The translations under genes were made by a program, and so were the position numbers. Positions 33,200-44,048 of a DNA stretch of 64,000 bases are shown piece after piece. Location: the NCBI GenBank assembly GCA_000620945.1, contig JHZO01000007.1:61612-125611 (forward strand), in the 5' to 3' direction. The notes under the pieces were generated by a model. It ran no database searches. It saw only the letters and a program-made list of their open reading frames with translations, and had not been told where the DNA came from. The stretch comes from [Clostridium] viride DSM 6836 (lineage in GTDB: Bacteria > Bacillota > Clostridia > Oscillospirales > Oscillospiraceae). Position 1 is the stretch's first letter. Every line of letters starts with the position of its first letter.

Positions 33200-33775
33200 A
33201 TGTCTCTCGAACAGGGTATTATGGGCTTTTTATCAATGAGGCCCTTGTCTGGTTATGACATCAAAAAGCTATTTGATATGTCTGCTGCATATTTCTGGCC
33301 CGCGAACCAGTCGCAGATTTATCGAACCTTGAAACAGCTTTGTAAGGACGGGCTGGTGGAGCTCAAGGAACAGAAAAAGGGAGAAACGGTAGACCGGAAG
33401 GTTTACGCCATTACGGAAAATGGGCGCAGGGAGTATTTGATGCAAATACAACAAAACACCGTTGCCGACTTTATTTCTCGCGATTCGTTTCTGATGCAGC
33501 TCTATTTTGCCGGAGCCTTGGATCGAGATGAACAAGTTAGGCTTCTTGACACGCAGCTTCAAAACATCAATACATTGGAGCATAAACTAATTAACCTTTA
33601 CAATGAAAAGCTGGAGCAGTTTTTGGCCTTGTCTGGACTGACACAGGATGACCCCCGGTTCCGTTCCGCCATGTGGGCGTATGATTGGGAACTAATCAAG
33701 TACAAGAGTTACGCAAAATTATTGAAAACCATTAAAAAAGATTTGCAAAGTATACGGACTGATGAACAAGAATGA
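33200..33775 (+). CDS. PadR-family transcriptional regulator
   Basis: 191 residues: PadR winged helix ([59 protein letters not shown]) followed by the C-terminal helical dimerisation domain ([16 protein letters not shown]...[17 protein letters not shown]). Subfamily-2 layout as in Vir_act_alpha_C proteins. ATG at 33200 follows GAGGAGG. The giant surface-protein gene starts 22 bp after its stop, so regulator and surface protein form one unit. Confidence 0.92.
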   Translation: MSLEQGIMGFLSMRPLSGYDIKKLFDMSAAYFWPANQSQIYRTLKQLCKDGLVELKEQKKGETVDRKVYAITENGRREYLMQIQQNTVADFISRDSFLMQLYFAGALDRDEQVRLLDTQLQNINTLEHKLINLYNEKLEQFLALSGLTQDDPRFRSAMWAYDWELIKYKSYAKLLKTIKKDLQSIRTDEQE

Positions 33776-33797
33776 CAAAGAGAGCGGAGGTATCATT

Positions 33798-35315
33798 ATG
33801 AATAAAATAATCAGAAAAAAATGTCTATCGATTGTCCTGACCATGGCCATGGTCATGAGCCTATTTCCGGCGGTGACCCTGCCGGCAGCGGCGGTGGAAA
33901 TAGGAAATGCAGATATATCTAGCGCTGTATTAATTCCATCTGGCTCAACAGAGGTAATGACTCATTATGACGTGCCACTTTTCTACAAATTTATTCCAAC
34001 AGCCACCGCTTCTTATACAATAACAACATCGGACGCACCTGGCGGTATATCAGGGGTTTACTATATGGGCGCATTATATAACGTTCCAAACACTGAGTTG
34101 GCCTTGGCACAGGGGGGCGATTTAAGTGATCATGTAAGTATCACTTATTCTCTTTCGAAAGATGTTACGTATTATATTGGCTTACTAAATGATTCCCAAC
34201 CGTCAACTTCATGTATGCTTAACATAACCGCTGCTACCACCGCCCCCACAGTGACCACGCAGGCCGTAAGCAGTATCACTACAACCACGGCAACTGGAAA
34301 CGGCAACCTCACCGCACTTGGAACTCCCAATCCAACCCAATACGGAATTTGTTGGAGCACATCTTCTAACCCGACAACTGCGGATTCCATAACTGAGGTG
34401 GCCGCGCCTGCCGCAACAGGTGCGTTTACAAGCAGCATGACGGGACTCATCGCAGGCACTACATACCATGTCCGAGCTTATGCGACGAACACAGCCGGAA
34501 CGAGCTATGGAAACGATGTGACATTTACAACACTTGCACCTGAAATGAACATTCAAGGCAACGACACTACCATTGCTGATGGTGATAATACCCCGTCTTT
34601 GACCGACCACACCGATTTCGGCTCAGCTGCGATTGCTGATGGAACAGTTGTGAGGACTTTTACGATTCAGAATACCGGCACCGTATCCCTGACGCTTTCG
34701 GGCACACCGCTCGTTACAATCAGCGGAGCAAACGCGGGCGATTTCACCGTGACTGCTACACCAACTGCATCAATAGATGCAGCCTCCAGCACCACCTGCA
34801 GCATAACCTTCGACCCCTCAGCTCTGGGAATGCGAACGGCGGAAGTATCAATTGCCAACAACGACAGCGACGAGAACCCCTATAGCTTCACAATTCAGGG
34901 AACGGGGGCCAACGCCGCGCCGGTGGTGACGACGACGGGCTCGACCACTTCCTATACCGAAGAGGGTTTACCGGTTGTCATCGACAGCGGTATTACGGTG
35001 ATGGACAGCGATAATACAACACTTGCAAGCGCAACCGTAACCATTAGCGGGGGCTTCCAATCGGGAGGGGATGTGTTGGCGTTTACAAATGATAACGCCA
35101 CAACATTCGGCAATGTATTAGGCAGTTACAATGCGGGCACGGGCAACTTGACACTAACATCCAGTGATGCTACAGCAACGCTTGCCCAGTGGCAAAGCGT
35201 GCTGAGATCCGTTACATACGCAAACAATTCACAAAACCCCACTGCAACGAACAGAACGATAAGCTTTGTAGTAAATGACGGCACCGCTTCCAGCAATACT
35301 GCTACGAAACAGTGA
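33798..35315 (+). pseudogene. Giant surface protein, N-terminal part (split by frameshift)
   Basis: 505 residues from ATG 33798 (CGGAGG upstream). Signal peptide [20 protein letters not shown], cleavage near AAAVEI. Then a fibronectin-III-like stretch ([27 protein letters not shown]), a choice-of-anchor-D/ASH-like domain ([36 protein letters not shown]) and the start of a VCBS/cadherin-like array. The frame stops at TGA 35313. Restoring one A in the AAA run at 35307-35309 would read [14 protein letters not shown], straight into the next frame, so this and 35312-39316 were one gene of about 1840 codons. Confidence 0.85.
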
Positions 35316-38300
35316 GTGTCACCGACGTCAATGATGCTCCGACTTTGACAGCGACATTTTCCAATCCCACATTTACTGAGGACGGTAGTGCCGTAAGCCT
35401 ATTTAGCGGAACCACAGTGTCCACGATTGAATCTGGACAGACGATTACCTCACTGGTGCTGACCGTCGACAATCTCTTGGACGGTGAAATCGAAATGCTG
35501 AATGTTGACGGTACAGATGTAGTTCTGACAAACGAAAAAAACTACACAACTTCAACTAATGGCATGAGCTGCAGCGTTTCGGTAACAGGAAGCACATCAA
35601 CGGTAACGCTTACGAAAGTCGGCGGTATTTCAACAGCGATTATGCAGACTCTTATAAACGGAATTACATACAAAAACTCCAGCCAGAATCCCACAGTAGG
35701 TAACAGAGTAGTTAATCTTACAGAAATTCAGGACAACGGGGGCAAAGCAAACGGCGGCGTGGACACGACAGTCCTCTCTGTAGCATCAACGGTTGCGGTT
35801 GTTTCTGTCAACGATGTACCACACTTTACTAAGGGCGCCGACATAACGGTAAATGAGGACAGCGTGGCGCAAAGTATCGCAAATTGGGCGACAGGCATAT
35901 CCGCAGGTCCCGCCGATGAAAGCGGGCAGACTCTGAGCTTCACTGTGACCAATGATCACAACGATCTCTTCAGCGCACTGCCCGCAATCGACGCAAACGG
36001 CACGCTGACCTTTACGCCAGCTGCGAACGAGTTTGGTACAGCGACGGTATCCGTAAAGATTTATGATGACGGGGGCACAGAGAACGGCGGATTTAATGCC
36101 TCGGCGATGCAAACATTCACGATTACAATTACGGCAGAAAATGATGCGCCGAGCTTTACTAAGGGTGGTGACATAACGGTGCTTGAGGACTGCGGGGCAC
36201 AAAGTAGAGCAGGCTGGGCAACATCCATCTCTGCAGGTCCATCCAACGAAAGCGGGCAGGCTCTGAGCTTTTCTGCTTCCAATGATAACAACGCACTCTT
36301 CAGCGTGCAGCCTGCAGTTGCCTCAAACGGCACCCTGACCTTTACGCCCGCAGCGAACGCGAACGGAACAGCGACCTTAACCGTGACACTTCACGATGAC
36401 GGCGGCACCGCGAATGACGGAGTTGACGCCTCGGCTTCACAGACATTCACGATTACAATTACATCAGTCAATGATGCACCGACTGTAATAAACAGCACAA
36501 AGACCTTGGATGAGGACACAACGCTAACCTTTGCCGCGGCAGATTTCACCGGAAATTACAGTGACGCTGCTGAAAGCTCTGCGCTTAGTACTGTGAGAAT
36601 CGAAACGCTACCTGATGCTGGGAACGGAAAGCTTCAGCTCAGCGGTGTGGACATAACGGCAACTCAGGTGGTGAATGCTGCCGATTTGGGAAACATCACA
36701 TTTGTACCGGCATTAAACTTCAGCGGAAATGCGACCTTCACATGGAAGGCAAGCGATGGAACGGACTACTCTGCCTCTTCCGCAACAATGACGCTGAGCG
36801 TAAATGCAGTAAATGATGCACCGAGCGATATTTCACTGTCGGCGAGCTCAATCAACGAAAACGTGACTGACAACTCAACTGTGGGTACATTGAGTTCCAC
36901 GGATGCTGATGTGGGCGATACCTTTACCTATACTCTCGTTACCGGAATGGGAGATACGGATAACGCAGCCTTTAATATCAGTGGTAGCAGTTTGCGAATC
37001 ACAACCAGCCCCGATTATGAAGAGAAAAACAGCTATTCTGTTCGCATTCGCACCACGGATCAGGGTAGCTTATCCTATGAAAAGGCCGTTGCGGTAACCA
37101 TTAACAATCAGAATGAAGCACCCACAGACATTGCCCTGTCGAGCAGCTCTGTCAACGAAAACGTAACGGGGAACACGACGGTGGGAGCACTAAGCACCAC
37201 AGATCCTGATGCGAGCAACACCTATACCTATTCCATCGTTTCGGTAGACGGAGACACGACCAGCACTGCGTTCAATATTGCAGGCAACGATCTTCGCATC
37301 ACAAACAGCCCCGATTTTGAGACTGAAAATAGCTATTTGGTTCGTGTTCTAACTACCGATCAGGATGGCCTGACGTTTGAAAAGGCATTCACAATTACAA
37401 TAAACGACCAGAATGATGCCCCACTGATTACCTCTGGAGCGCCATCATCCTTTGCCGAAAATGGGATGGGTGTAGTGTATGTTGCCACAGGAACCGACCC
37501 AGAGGACGGTTCCATCACATGGAGCATTAGTGGAACAGACGCAGGACTATTTAACATCGACCATAGTACAGGAGTGCTAAGCTTTAAGACAGCGCCGAAC
37601 TTTGAATCACCTGCAGACAGCGGGGCTAACAATGTTTATGATCTAACGATAACCGTGACCGATGATGGCACTGGAAACCTCACGGCGACGAAGACCATTT
37701 CCATCACGGTAACAAATGTCAACGAAGCCCCCATTATCTCTACGAATGGTGCAATCAGCATTACCGAAGGCAGCACGACGGCATTTACCGCTGTAGGCTC
37801 AGATCCGGAAGGAAGTGCACTCAGTTGGAGTATTACGGGTGGCGCTGACCAAGAAATATTCAGCATAGTTTCCGGCACAGGAGTGGTTGCATTTAAAACA
37901 GCCCCATCGTTTAGCGAACCAAGCGATGCAGATGCTCACAATGACTATGTTTTAGAACTTACCGCCAGCGATGGAACGTTAACGGGAGTAAAAGCAGTTA
38001 CCGTAACAGTAACCAAAAGGCCTTCCGGAGGTGGGGGGAGTGGAAGTTCCAGTGCACCAACTTCAACAAACGCAGTCGTGGAAGTGAATGGACAGAAGCA
38101 GGACGCAGGAACGGCCAAAACAGAAACAAGCGGAGGGCAAACCGTCACAACCATAACCGTGGATGATACGAAGCTCAACAAGATATTGGAAAGTAAAGGA
38201 GAAATGTCGACCGTTACCCTTCCAGCGAATGCGACTACCGGTGTTGTAGTTGGTGAGCTGAGTGGTCAAACAGTCAAGAACATGGAGAAAAAGGAAGCGG

Positions 38301-39316
38301 TTCTAGAGATTAAGACTGGTACAGTTTCCTATACGTTACCTGCTTCTCAAATTAACATTGACGCAGTGTCCTCTGAGATTGGTGCACAAGTCGAGCTAAA
38401 AGACATCAAGGTAAGCGTGAAAATTGCAGAGCCCTCTGCCGATACGGTGAAGATTGTAGAAGCTACCGCCAAAAAGGGGAGCTACCAGCTTGTTGTCAAA
38501 CCGGTGGACTTTGAGATTAGCTGCACCAGTGGAAGTAAGACCGTTGAAGTCAGCAAGTTTGACGGCTACGTGGAACGTACCGTCGCCATTCCTGGCGGAG
38601 TTGACCCATCCAAGATCACGACGGGTATTGTATTAAACAGCGACGGAACCTTCCGGCATGTGCCGACAACCATTATCAAGGCAGATGGAAAATACTTTGC
38701 AAAGATCAACAGTCTGACCAACAGTACCTACTCTGTTATCTGGAACCCTGTTACCTTTTCCGATGTCGCTAACCACTGGGCAAAGGACGCGGTCAACGAT
38801 ATGGGCTCTCGAATGGTTGTCACCGGAGTAGGGAAGAGCACCTACGAACCAGACCGAAGCATTACTCGAGCGGAATTTGCGGCAATTGTTGTTCGTGCCT
38901 TGGGGCTTGCCCAGGGAACGAAAGAAAGTAGCTTTGGCGATGTGTCACAAAGCCAGTGGTTCAATGGTTATGTAGACACGGCAACGGACTACGCCCTGAT
39001 TACTGGCTATGACAGTGAAACCTTTGCCCCCAATGATACCATTACTCGAGAGCAAGCTATGGCTATCCTTGCGCGTGCAATGAAGACGACAGGTCTGAAG
39101 GTAAGTCTGACGGACGCTGAGGTCAGCACCTTGCTTGCAAAGTATGAGGATGGCAATGCAGTTTCGGACTACGCCAAGGCGGGTCTTGCAGCCTGCGTTA
39201 AGAGCGGGGTTGTAAAAGGCAGTAGTGCAAGCACATTGTCTCCAAAGGCTTATGTAACCCGTGCAGAAGTGGCAGTCATGGTTCAGCACTTGCTGGAGAA
39301 ATCGGGGCTCATCTAA
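35312..39316 (+). CDS. Giant surface protein, C-terminal part: cadherin-like repeats plus three SLH domains
   Basis: 1334 codons open. About eight Ig/cadherin-like repeats separated by calcium-type linkers of the form N(D/E)APxxT ([54 protein letters not shown]) occupy roughly residues 1-900. A Gly/Ser linker ([12 protein letters not shown]) follows, then a globular region, then three S-layer-homology domains (about 1150-1334: [49 protein letters not shown]) that bind secondary cell-wall polymer. There is no RBS at the apparent GTG start 35312, so without frame repair the SLH anchor would not be joined to a signal peptide. Confidence 0.85.
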   Translation: MSVTDVNDAPTLTATFSNPTFTEDGSAVSLFSGTTVSTIESGQTITSLVLTVDNLLDGEIEMLNVDGTDVVLTNEKNYTTSTNGMSCSVSVTGSTSTVTLTKVGGISTAIMQTLINGITYKNSSQNPTVGNRVVNLTEIQDNGGKANGGVDTTVLSVASTVAVVSVNDVPHFTKGADITVNEDSVAQSIANWATGISAGPADESGQTLSFTVTNDHNDLFSALPAIDANGTLTFTPAANEFGTATVSVKIYDDGGTENGGFNASAMQTFTITITAENDAPSFTKGGDITVLEDCGAQSRAGWATSISAGPSNESGQALSFSASNDNNALFSVQPAVASNGTLTFTPAANANGTATLTVTLHDDGGTANDGVDASASQTFTITITSVNDAPTVINSTKTLDEDTTLTFAAADFTGNYSDAAESSALSTVRIETLPDAGNGKLQLSGVDITATQVVNAADLGNITFVPALNFSGNATFTWKASDGTDYSASSATMTLSVNAVNDAPSDISLSASSINENVTDNSTVGTLSSTDADVGDTFTYTLVTGMGDTDNAAFNISGSSLRITTSPDYEEKNSYSVRIRTTDQGSLSYEKAVAVTINNQNEAPTDIALSSSSVNENVTGNTTVGALSTTDPDASNTYTYSIVSVDGDTTSTAFNIAGNDLRITNSPDFETENSYLVRVLTTDQDGLTFEKAFTITINDQNDAPLITSGAPSSFAENGMGVVYVATGTDPEDGSITWSISGTDAGLFNIDHSTGVLSFKTAPNFESPADSGANNVYDLTITVTDDGTGNLTATKTISITVTNVNEAPIISTNGAISITEGSTTAFTAVGSDPEGSALSWSITGGADQEIFSIVSGTGVVAFKTAPSFSEPSDADAHNDYVLELTASDGTLTGVKAVTVTVTKRPSGGGGSGSSSAPTSTNAVVEVNGQKQDAGTAKTETSGGQTVTTITVDDTKLNKILESKGEMSTVTLPANATTGVVVGELSGQTVKNMEKKEAVLEIKTGTVSYTLPASQINIDAVSSEIGAQVELKDIKVSVKIAEPSADTVKIVEATAKKGSYQLVVKPVDFEISCTSGSKTVEVSKFDGYVERTVAIPGGVDPSKITTGIVLNSDGTFRHVPTTIIKADGKYFAKINSLTNSTYSVIWNPVTFSDVANHWAKDAVNDMGSRMVVTGVGKSTYEPDRSITRAEFAAIVVRALGLAQGTKESSFGDVSQSQWFNGYVDTATDYALITGYDSETFAPNDTITREQAMAILARAMKTTGLKVSLTDAEVSTLLAKYEDGNAVSDYAKAGLAACVKSGVVKGSSASTLSPKAYVTRAEVAVMVQHLLEKSGLI

Positions 39317-39325
39317 ATAAAATTG

Positions 39326-39348
39326 CTGACCCCAATTTGACCCCAGCC
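39326..39348 (+). repeat. Direct-repeat motif upstream of copy C
   Basis: CTGACCCCAATTTGACCCC, 23-bp element counting the following AGCC. Related elements occur at 29362-29386 (just right of copy A) and 42528-42550 (18 of 23 matching, left of the decayed copy D). Position at segment ends suggests recombinase arm-type sites. Confidence 0.6.
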
Positions 39349-39470
39349 CAGAGTCACCTAATTGCAGTAACACAGGAATATGAGGGTCAATAGGATTAAT
39401 TGCTAGCTCATATATGCCTATTTGGGGAGCTTTAGATGTATCGAATTATATGGATGCAAGCGGTTAACCT

Positions 39471-39554
39471 CTCATAACCCGGAGGTCGTTGGTTCAAGTC
39501 CAGCCTCCACAACCATAAAACACCCTGAAATCAATGATTTCAGGGTGTTTTTCT
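39471..39554 (+). repeat. att-like repeat copy C: tRNA-fMet anticodon loop to terminator
   Basis: 84 bp matching 29242-29325 with two substitutions. The match begins at the anticodon loop CTCATAA, the usual crossover position of tRNA-targeting tyrosine recombinases. Weaker similarity continues about 45 bp past the terminator (TTACTTTTTTCTGTGTTCAAGCTAG versus the copy A equivalent). Confidence 0.93.
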
Positions 39555-39723
39555 TACTTTTTTCTGTGTTCAAGCTAGAAGTGCAAATGCCCTGAACCCA
39601 ATTGCTTATTAGGCAAGAAAATAGTGGAAAAGAAAGTGAGACCTTTTCAATAATCTGACATATTTAATTATGCAGAAATAATCGAGATTACGTTTGTTAG
39701 CAAGCCGCTTGCAGAAACGGTGA

Positions 39724-39831
39724 ATGCTGGCTATGATGAATGATACCGATCATGATGTTCTGCTGCGGGAGATTGAACGTTTGAGCCCCAAGCAGAAAGT
39801 GACCTTATCAGCGTTTTTGGAGAGCTTATGA
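39724..39831 (+). pseudogene. Short ORF fragment (35 codons)
   Basis: Reads MLAMMNDTDHDVLLREIERL then SPKQKVTLSAFLESL and stops. The pattern resembles the C-terminal tail of small helix-turn-helix regulators, but too little is left to assign. No RBS. Otherwise 39555-40162 holds only a hairpin (AGCCGTTCAGAG / CTCTGAACGGCT, 39886-39914) without a clear T tract. Confidence 0.3.
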
Positions 39832-40162
39832 GAATAGTGTGTTGTTTAAGGTGGACACTATCTGTCATTCTGGAAAAATAGTGAAAGCCGTTCAGAGAAT
39901 TACTCTGAACGGCTATTATAATATATACTCGTTGATCTTATCGAAACAAAAGACTGATATACAGTTTCATGATATGATATTTCATGCTATTATGTCACTA
40001 TGAGAGCAGTCAAACATATGATAAAATTAAATAGCCGAGGGCGCAAATGGCGGAACTCTTATGGCACAGTTTACATGCTTTTCTACATTGGTCGGCCAAA
40101 TTTTCACAGCCCTGCCCTACATCGCAATTCTCAATCTATTCGTGAAAGGAGCTATTAAAGCA

Positions 40163-40453
40163 ATGAAAGATACCAATAAGACAGAAACCAAAAGAGAAGA
40201 TATAGCAAAGTTCAAGAAGCTTGGTAGCATTTTTTCTGTTCTCCTAGTAGCACTAATTTTATCCATGGTGTTATATTATGTCTTCAAGGATCCTATCTAT
40301 AGATCAGTTCATGTTGTACTTTTTGCTATAACATTGTATTTTGGAATCAGATTAGATAAAGAAAAAAAGAGATTGAATATCAAAACATATAAAGAGGTGA
40401 GTGCGTTTTGTAAAGGTGAATCTCTGGAAGACATTGAAAAAGATCGCCAGTAA
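40163..40453 (+). CDS. Small membrane protein, two transmembrane segments
   Basis: 96 residues from ATG 40163 (AAAGGAG 11 nt upstream); an open frame to 40061 exists but lacks an RBS. Charged N-terminus (MKDTNKTETKREDIAKFKK), two adjacent hydrophobic segments (IFSVLLVALILSMVLYYVF and VHVVLFAITLYFGIRL), charged C-terminus. No known family. It precedes the S41 peptidase gene by 73 bp. Confidence 0.5.
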   Translation: MKDTNKTETKREDIAKFKKLGSIFSVLLVALILSMVLYYVFKDPIYRSVHVVLFAITLYFGIRLDKEKKRLNIKTYKEVSAFCKGESLEDIEKDRQ

Positions 40454-40526
40454 GGAACTCTTGCATTCACAGCCTAAACCGGCATAGCAAACGTTGTTGT
40501 CGTTCGGCGAATCGGGGAGGTAGGGT

Positions 40527-42218
40527 TTGGAAAAGGCAAAAAGACGAACCATTTTAATAAGCTGCTTAATTGCGCTGGTGCTTGTGGTAGCACTGATGGC
40601 GGCGCTGTTTTTGCGCAGTAACACACGAAAACCACTGGAAATCGAAAGTCTGAGTGCGGTGCAGTGCGAAAATTTGAACACCCTTTGTCGTGTGTGGGGA
40701 CTAGCCAAATACCATCACCCGGTCTTGGCTAGCGGTGCACGCAACTGGGACAAAGAGCTGCTCACGCTACTACCTGAGGTCTTGCAAGCGAGCGACCGTG
40801 AGCAGGCGGATGCCCTGCTGGCGCAGTGGGTGATTGGGCTCGGCGAGGTGACGCAGGGCGTGCCCTATGACTACGCCGCATACAACATTAGTGCAGTGTT
40901 GTCGCCAGGGTACACTTGGCTAGAAGCAGAGTCGCTTTCTCCGCAGCTTAAGGCCGCTCTCACGCCCTTGCTGAGCACCTTTGTCGAAAAGCGCAGCAAA
41001 GGGCCGTTTTACTACACGGAGATGATACGCCCCAGCTTTAGCAACGAAAAGGAATATGCGAACATGAACGAAGCCGATGACGGTCTGCGCTTTGTTGCGC
41101 TGTTTCGCTATTGGAACATGATTGAATATTACTTCCCCTATAAGAACCTGATGGATCAGGACTGGGACAGCGTGCTTGAGGAGTTTATCCCACGGATGAT
41201 TGAGGGCGACGGGCTAGGGTATATGGGGACGATGGCCGAGTTGGTTGCCCGTATTCAAGATTCGCATGCTGTGTTCTACGGGGGACGCAGCGAATGGGGC
41301 AACTTCTGGGGGAGCAAGATGCCGTCCTTTACCTTTGAAATCGTGGACGGTCAGGTGGTGGTGAACAATCTAACCAACTTGCTGATGCCGGGCGATGTAA
41401 TTACGCGGTGCAACGGTCTTCCCATGGACGAGCTCATCGCTCAAAAGCTCCGCTACCTGAGCGTGTCCCGAGAGGATGCTGCCACAAATCGCCTCGCTGT
41501 CTATCTCTTTGCCACGAACGAGGACAGTATGCTCTTGGACCTTGTACGGCAGGGCGAGGCGATGCGCATTGAGGTGCCCTGCTCTAGCAACAATATCCGC
41601 GAGGAAGCTACGTCGGCTTCATACGAACGATTAGACGGCAATATCGGTGTGATTTACCCCAGAACTATCAAAAAGGGAGAAATTGATGCCATCATGGCCG
41701 AATTTGCCGACACGCAGGGCATCATTGTGGATATGCGTCAATACCCCAGTGTGCCCATCGTATTTGACTTGGCGAACTATTTGCTGGATAGGAAAGTGAC
41801 CTACTTCAGAATGTTCTTCCCCGACGATATCTGCCCGGGTCAATTTTATACCACCGTCCTTCCCTCCTTTATCTACGGGACGGAGAATCCGAACTACTAC
41901 AAGGGTAAAGTGGTGATTTTAATGAACGGAGACACCATCAGTCAGTCGGAAACCACCGTGATGGCCCTGCGGCAGGCGCCACGTGCCACGGTCATTGGCA
42001 CGAATTCCGCCGGCGCCAATGGTGATGTGGTGACCTTGACCTTGCCGGGCGGCATACAAACGAGTTTTAGTGGTTTTGGTATACTGACCCCTGAAGGTGG
42101 ACAGACCCAGCGCATCGGTCTTTCGCCCGATATCGTATGCAAGCCGACCATCGAGGGCATTACGAAGGGCCGTGACGAGCTCTTAGAGGCGGCGGTTTTG
42201 TATATCCAAGGGCAGTGA
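40527..42218 (+). CDS. Membrane-anchored S41-family peptidase
   Basis: 563 residues from TTG 40527, preceded by GGGGAGG. One N-terminal transmembrane anchor (ILISCLIALVLVVALMAALFL), an N-terminal tri-helical region (WGLAKYHHP; FRYWNMIEYYFPYK) typical of the tail-specific-protease clade, a PDZ-like segment (FEIVDGQVVVNNLTNLLMPGDVITRCNG) and the catalytic S41 core (GIIVDMRQYPS; VVILMNGDTISQSETTVMAL with the nucleophile Ser in SQSE; LPGGIQTSFSG). The active site faces outside the cell. It lies between att-like copies C and D. Confidence 0.82.
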   Translation: MEKAKRRTILISCLIALVLVVALMAALFLRSNTRKPLEIESLSAVQCENLNTLCRVWGLAKYHHPVLASGARNWDKELLTLLPEVLQASDREQADALLAQWVIGLGEVTQGVPYDYAAYNISAVLSPGYTWLEAESLSPQLKAALTPLLSTFVEKRSKGPFYYTEMIRPSFSNEKEYANMNEADDGLRFVALFRYWNMIEYYFPYKNLMDQDWDSVLEEFIPRMIEGDGLGYMGTMAELVARIQDSHAVFYGGRSEWGNFWGSKMPSFTFEIVDGQVVVNNLTNLLMPGDVITRCNGLPMDELIAQKLRYLSVSREDAATNRLAVYLFATNEDSMLLDLVRQGEAMRIEVPCSSNNIREEATSASYERLDGNIGVIYPRTIKKGEIDAIMAEFADTQGIIVDMRQYPSVPIVFDLANYLLDRKVTYFRMFFPDDICPGQFYTTVLPSFIYGTENPNYYKGKVVILMNGDTISQSETTVMALRQAPRATVIGTNSAGANGDVVTLTLPGGIQTSFSGFGILTPEGGQTQRIGLSPDIVCKPTIEGITKGRDELLEAAVLYIQGQ

Positions 42219-42252
42219 TGCTTTGTGTGTGCGAAGCGCAGACTAAGTAGCC

Positions 42253-42468
42253 TTGGCATATGTGAATCATAAAGTGGATCTTGTCCTACCCCACACCTGT
42301 CCGATGAAATATATGCCCTATGAGGTGTACTTCAGTGGTATTGATCAGTCGACCGTGGATCATTCCACCGAGGTATTTACAATTGCAAATACCGATAACT
42401 CATCATCACTTGTGAACGGATGTACTTTATATGATGATAAAGGAAATGAATTAGAATCTGTATTGTAA
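42253..42468 (+). other. Orphan ORF, possible gene fragment
   Basis: 71 codons from a TTG without RBS: MAYVNHKVDLVLPHTCPMKY and a beta-rich tail (EVFTIANTDNSSSLVNGCTLYDDKGNE). The composition is protein-like, but the 5' end has no signals. Probably a remnant of a larger gene left after rearrangement. No family recognised. Confidence 0.3.
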
Positions 42469-42649
42469 TATATGGTAGTGGCTGCGGATGAAAAGTTGGA
42501 CTGATCATGGTCCCAGTAGGAATGAGCCTCACCCCAAAATGAGTCCAGCCTATATGTTAAAAATCAAAGGTTAGAAACCGGCAAAAGCTTGGCATTACGG
42601 GCAAATTCAGCCGCTGTTAGGTATGTTAGTGCACTTCAATTAACCCCCC

Positions 42650-42690
42650 TGAAATCATTGATGTCAGGGGGGGTTTTTCTTATGTTTTGA
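42650..42690 (+). repeat. att-like repeat copy D (decayed) retaining a terminator hairpin
   Basis: CCCCCCTGAAATCATTGATG followed by TCAGGGGGGG and TTTTT corresponds to the fMet terminator with substitutions on both stem arms that keep pairing. Downstream sequence (AAGATGAGCGGTGCTAATGT) still resembles that after copy A (AAGCTAAAAGCGCTAATGG). The tRNA part is no longer recognisable. 42731-43032 holds no gene; it contains TTGACA at 42788-42793 with poorly spaced TATACT. Confidence 0.65.
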
Positions 42691-43032
42691 GAATTTAAGA
42701 TGAGCGGTGCTAATGTCTTGCCCACAATGTATTTAAATATGACCAATTCATTTCGCGCATAAAAACATACTATTCGCGCAGTTTCGATTGACAATATCTA
42801 AAATGAGTATACTATTTGTATATAGCCAACTCAGAGCTTTCAGGATTGCAAAATTTTACTAGCTAGTTTGCTTGCCATGGTCCTGGGCAACAGATCCGGG
42901 GCCTTGGCATTTAATTGCTGCCAATCAACTGGGGATGCAACTGTAATCTGGTGACCAGCTTTGGGTCAGTATCTATATTATAATGATCTCGCTGATTCTT
43001 CAAAAGGAAGAGTAGTACGCTCATAGTAGGTA

Positions 43033-44048
43033 ATGGAGGATAAGTGTATCAAAAAGACAGTTGAACTATTCCATATTACGCTAGCGATCCTGGTTTCTTT
43101 CATTTTGGTCGTTTTTATCTACTACATAAAGAATATGGAGGTGCTAGAAAAGTGTAGTTAAAATATAGTCATACTTATGCGCAAAAGGTAGAATTGAACG
43201 ATCTACCTTCTTTTCATTCCATGAAACAAATGTATGAAGAAGATATCCCTTTTGTCGCCCTATCCGGAGACTTGAATGAAACAGATATCATCGGCATACT
43301 GTTTACCGCCGTTCATGATTTACCACCGGTAGTGGAAGGCCGCTTTTTTGTAGCTAGTGACTTTTTTGATAATCAAAACAGGGCAGTAGTAGGGAAAAAT
43401 TTATATAAGAAAACCTTCGTTGTGAATGGCGAACGATGTATCAAAATAAATAATCTAGACTATTGCGTCATCGGGATAGTCGGAACAACGGTGGAAACAC
43501 AGCTGAATGACTGCATTTACTATAACTTAGATAGCGTTCCGGCATGCGAAATATTTTATATCGATGGTAAGAATCGGGCACAGATGAGACATGCTTTTTC
43601 CACGTTAGAGGAGTATGGAAATGTTACTTATATTGATGACCCGATCAATGGTGTAAACCGACTCATGGGATATGATAGGGGCATCAGAATGTTAAGCATT
43701 ATTGTCACGATTATATTGGTGCTATTTATCTTCTATTCCGAAAAATTACGGTCTAATTGCACGATGGAATTATATCAAACCGAATTTCTGTTCGGAAGTT
43801 CAATTCGATGCTGTGCCAAGAGGGCATCAAGGTATGCGTTCATCACGATTGGGTTATCTGGGCTTATCGCTTATAGTATGCTTCATGTTTTGCTTCGCTT
43901 TCTGCCAAACGCTATTTTTGAATTATTGCGAATCGAACACGTGCAAAACTATATTACGTGGGGGGCATTACTTTGTTTTATGATAATTCCATCCATGATC
44001 TATACATACTTCAACACAGAGAGAAGACTGCAGGGGGTGTTTCGTTGA
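43033..44048 (+). pseudogene. MacB/FtsX-like ABC transporter permease, frameshifted
   Basis: The N-terminal 42 codons (MEDKCIKKTVELFHITLAIL, first transmembrane helix) run into TAA at 43159. A second frame resumes as KYSHTYAQKVELNDLPSFHS and continues to TGA 44048, ending in three transmembrane helices (LSIIVTIILVLFIFY, FITIGLSGLIAYSMLHVLL, WGALLCFMIIPSMIY). Joined, they form a permease with a large extracytoplasmic domain between helix 1 and helices 2-4. A one-base loss near 43155-43161 explains the break, since both frames have stops there. An in-frame product could start only at weak codons near 43194 and would lack helix 1. Confidence 0.68.

Noticed and set aside
35300..35320. Programmed ribosomal frameshift in the giant surface gene
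   Set aside because: No slippery heptamer (the site reads ACG AAA CAG TGA) and no obvious downstream pseudoknot; a plain one-base deletion is simpler.
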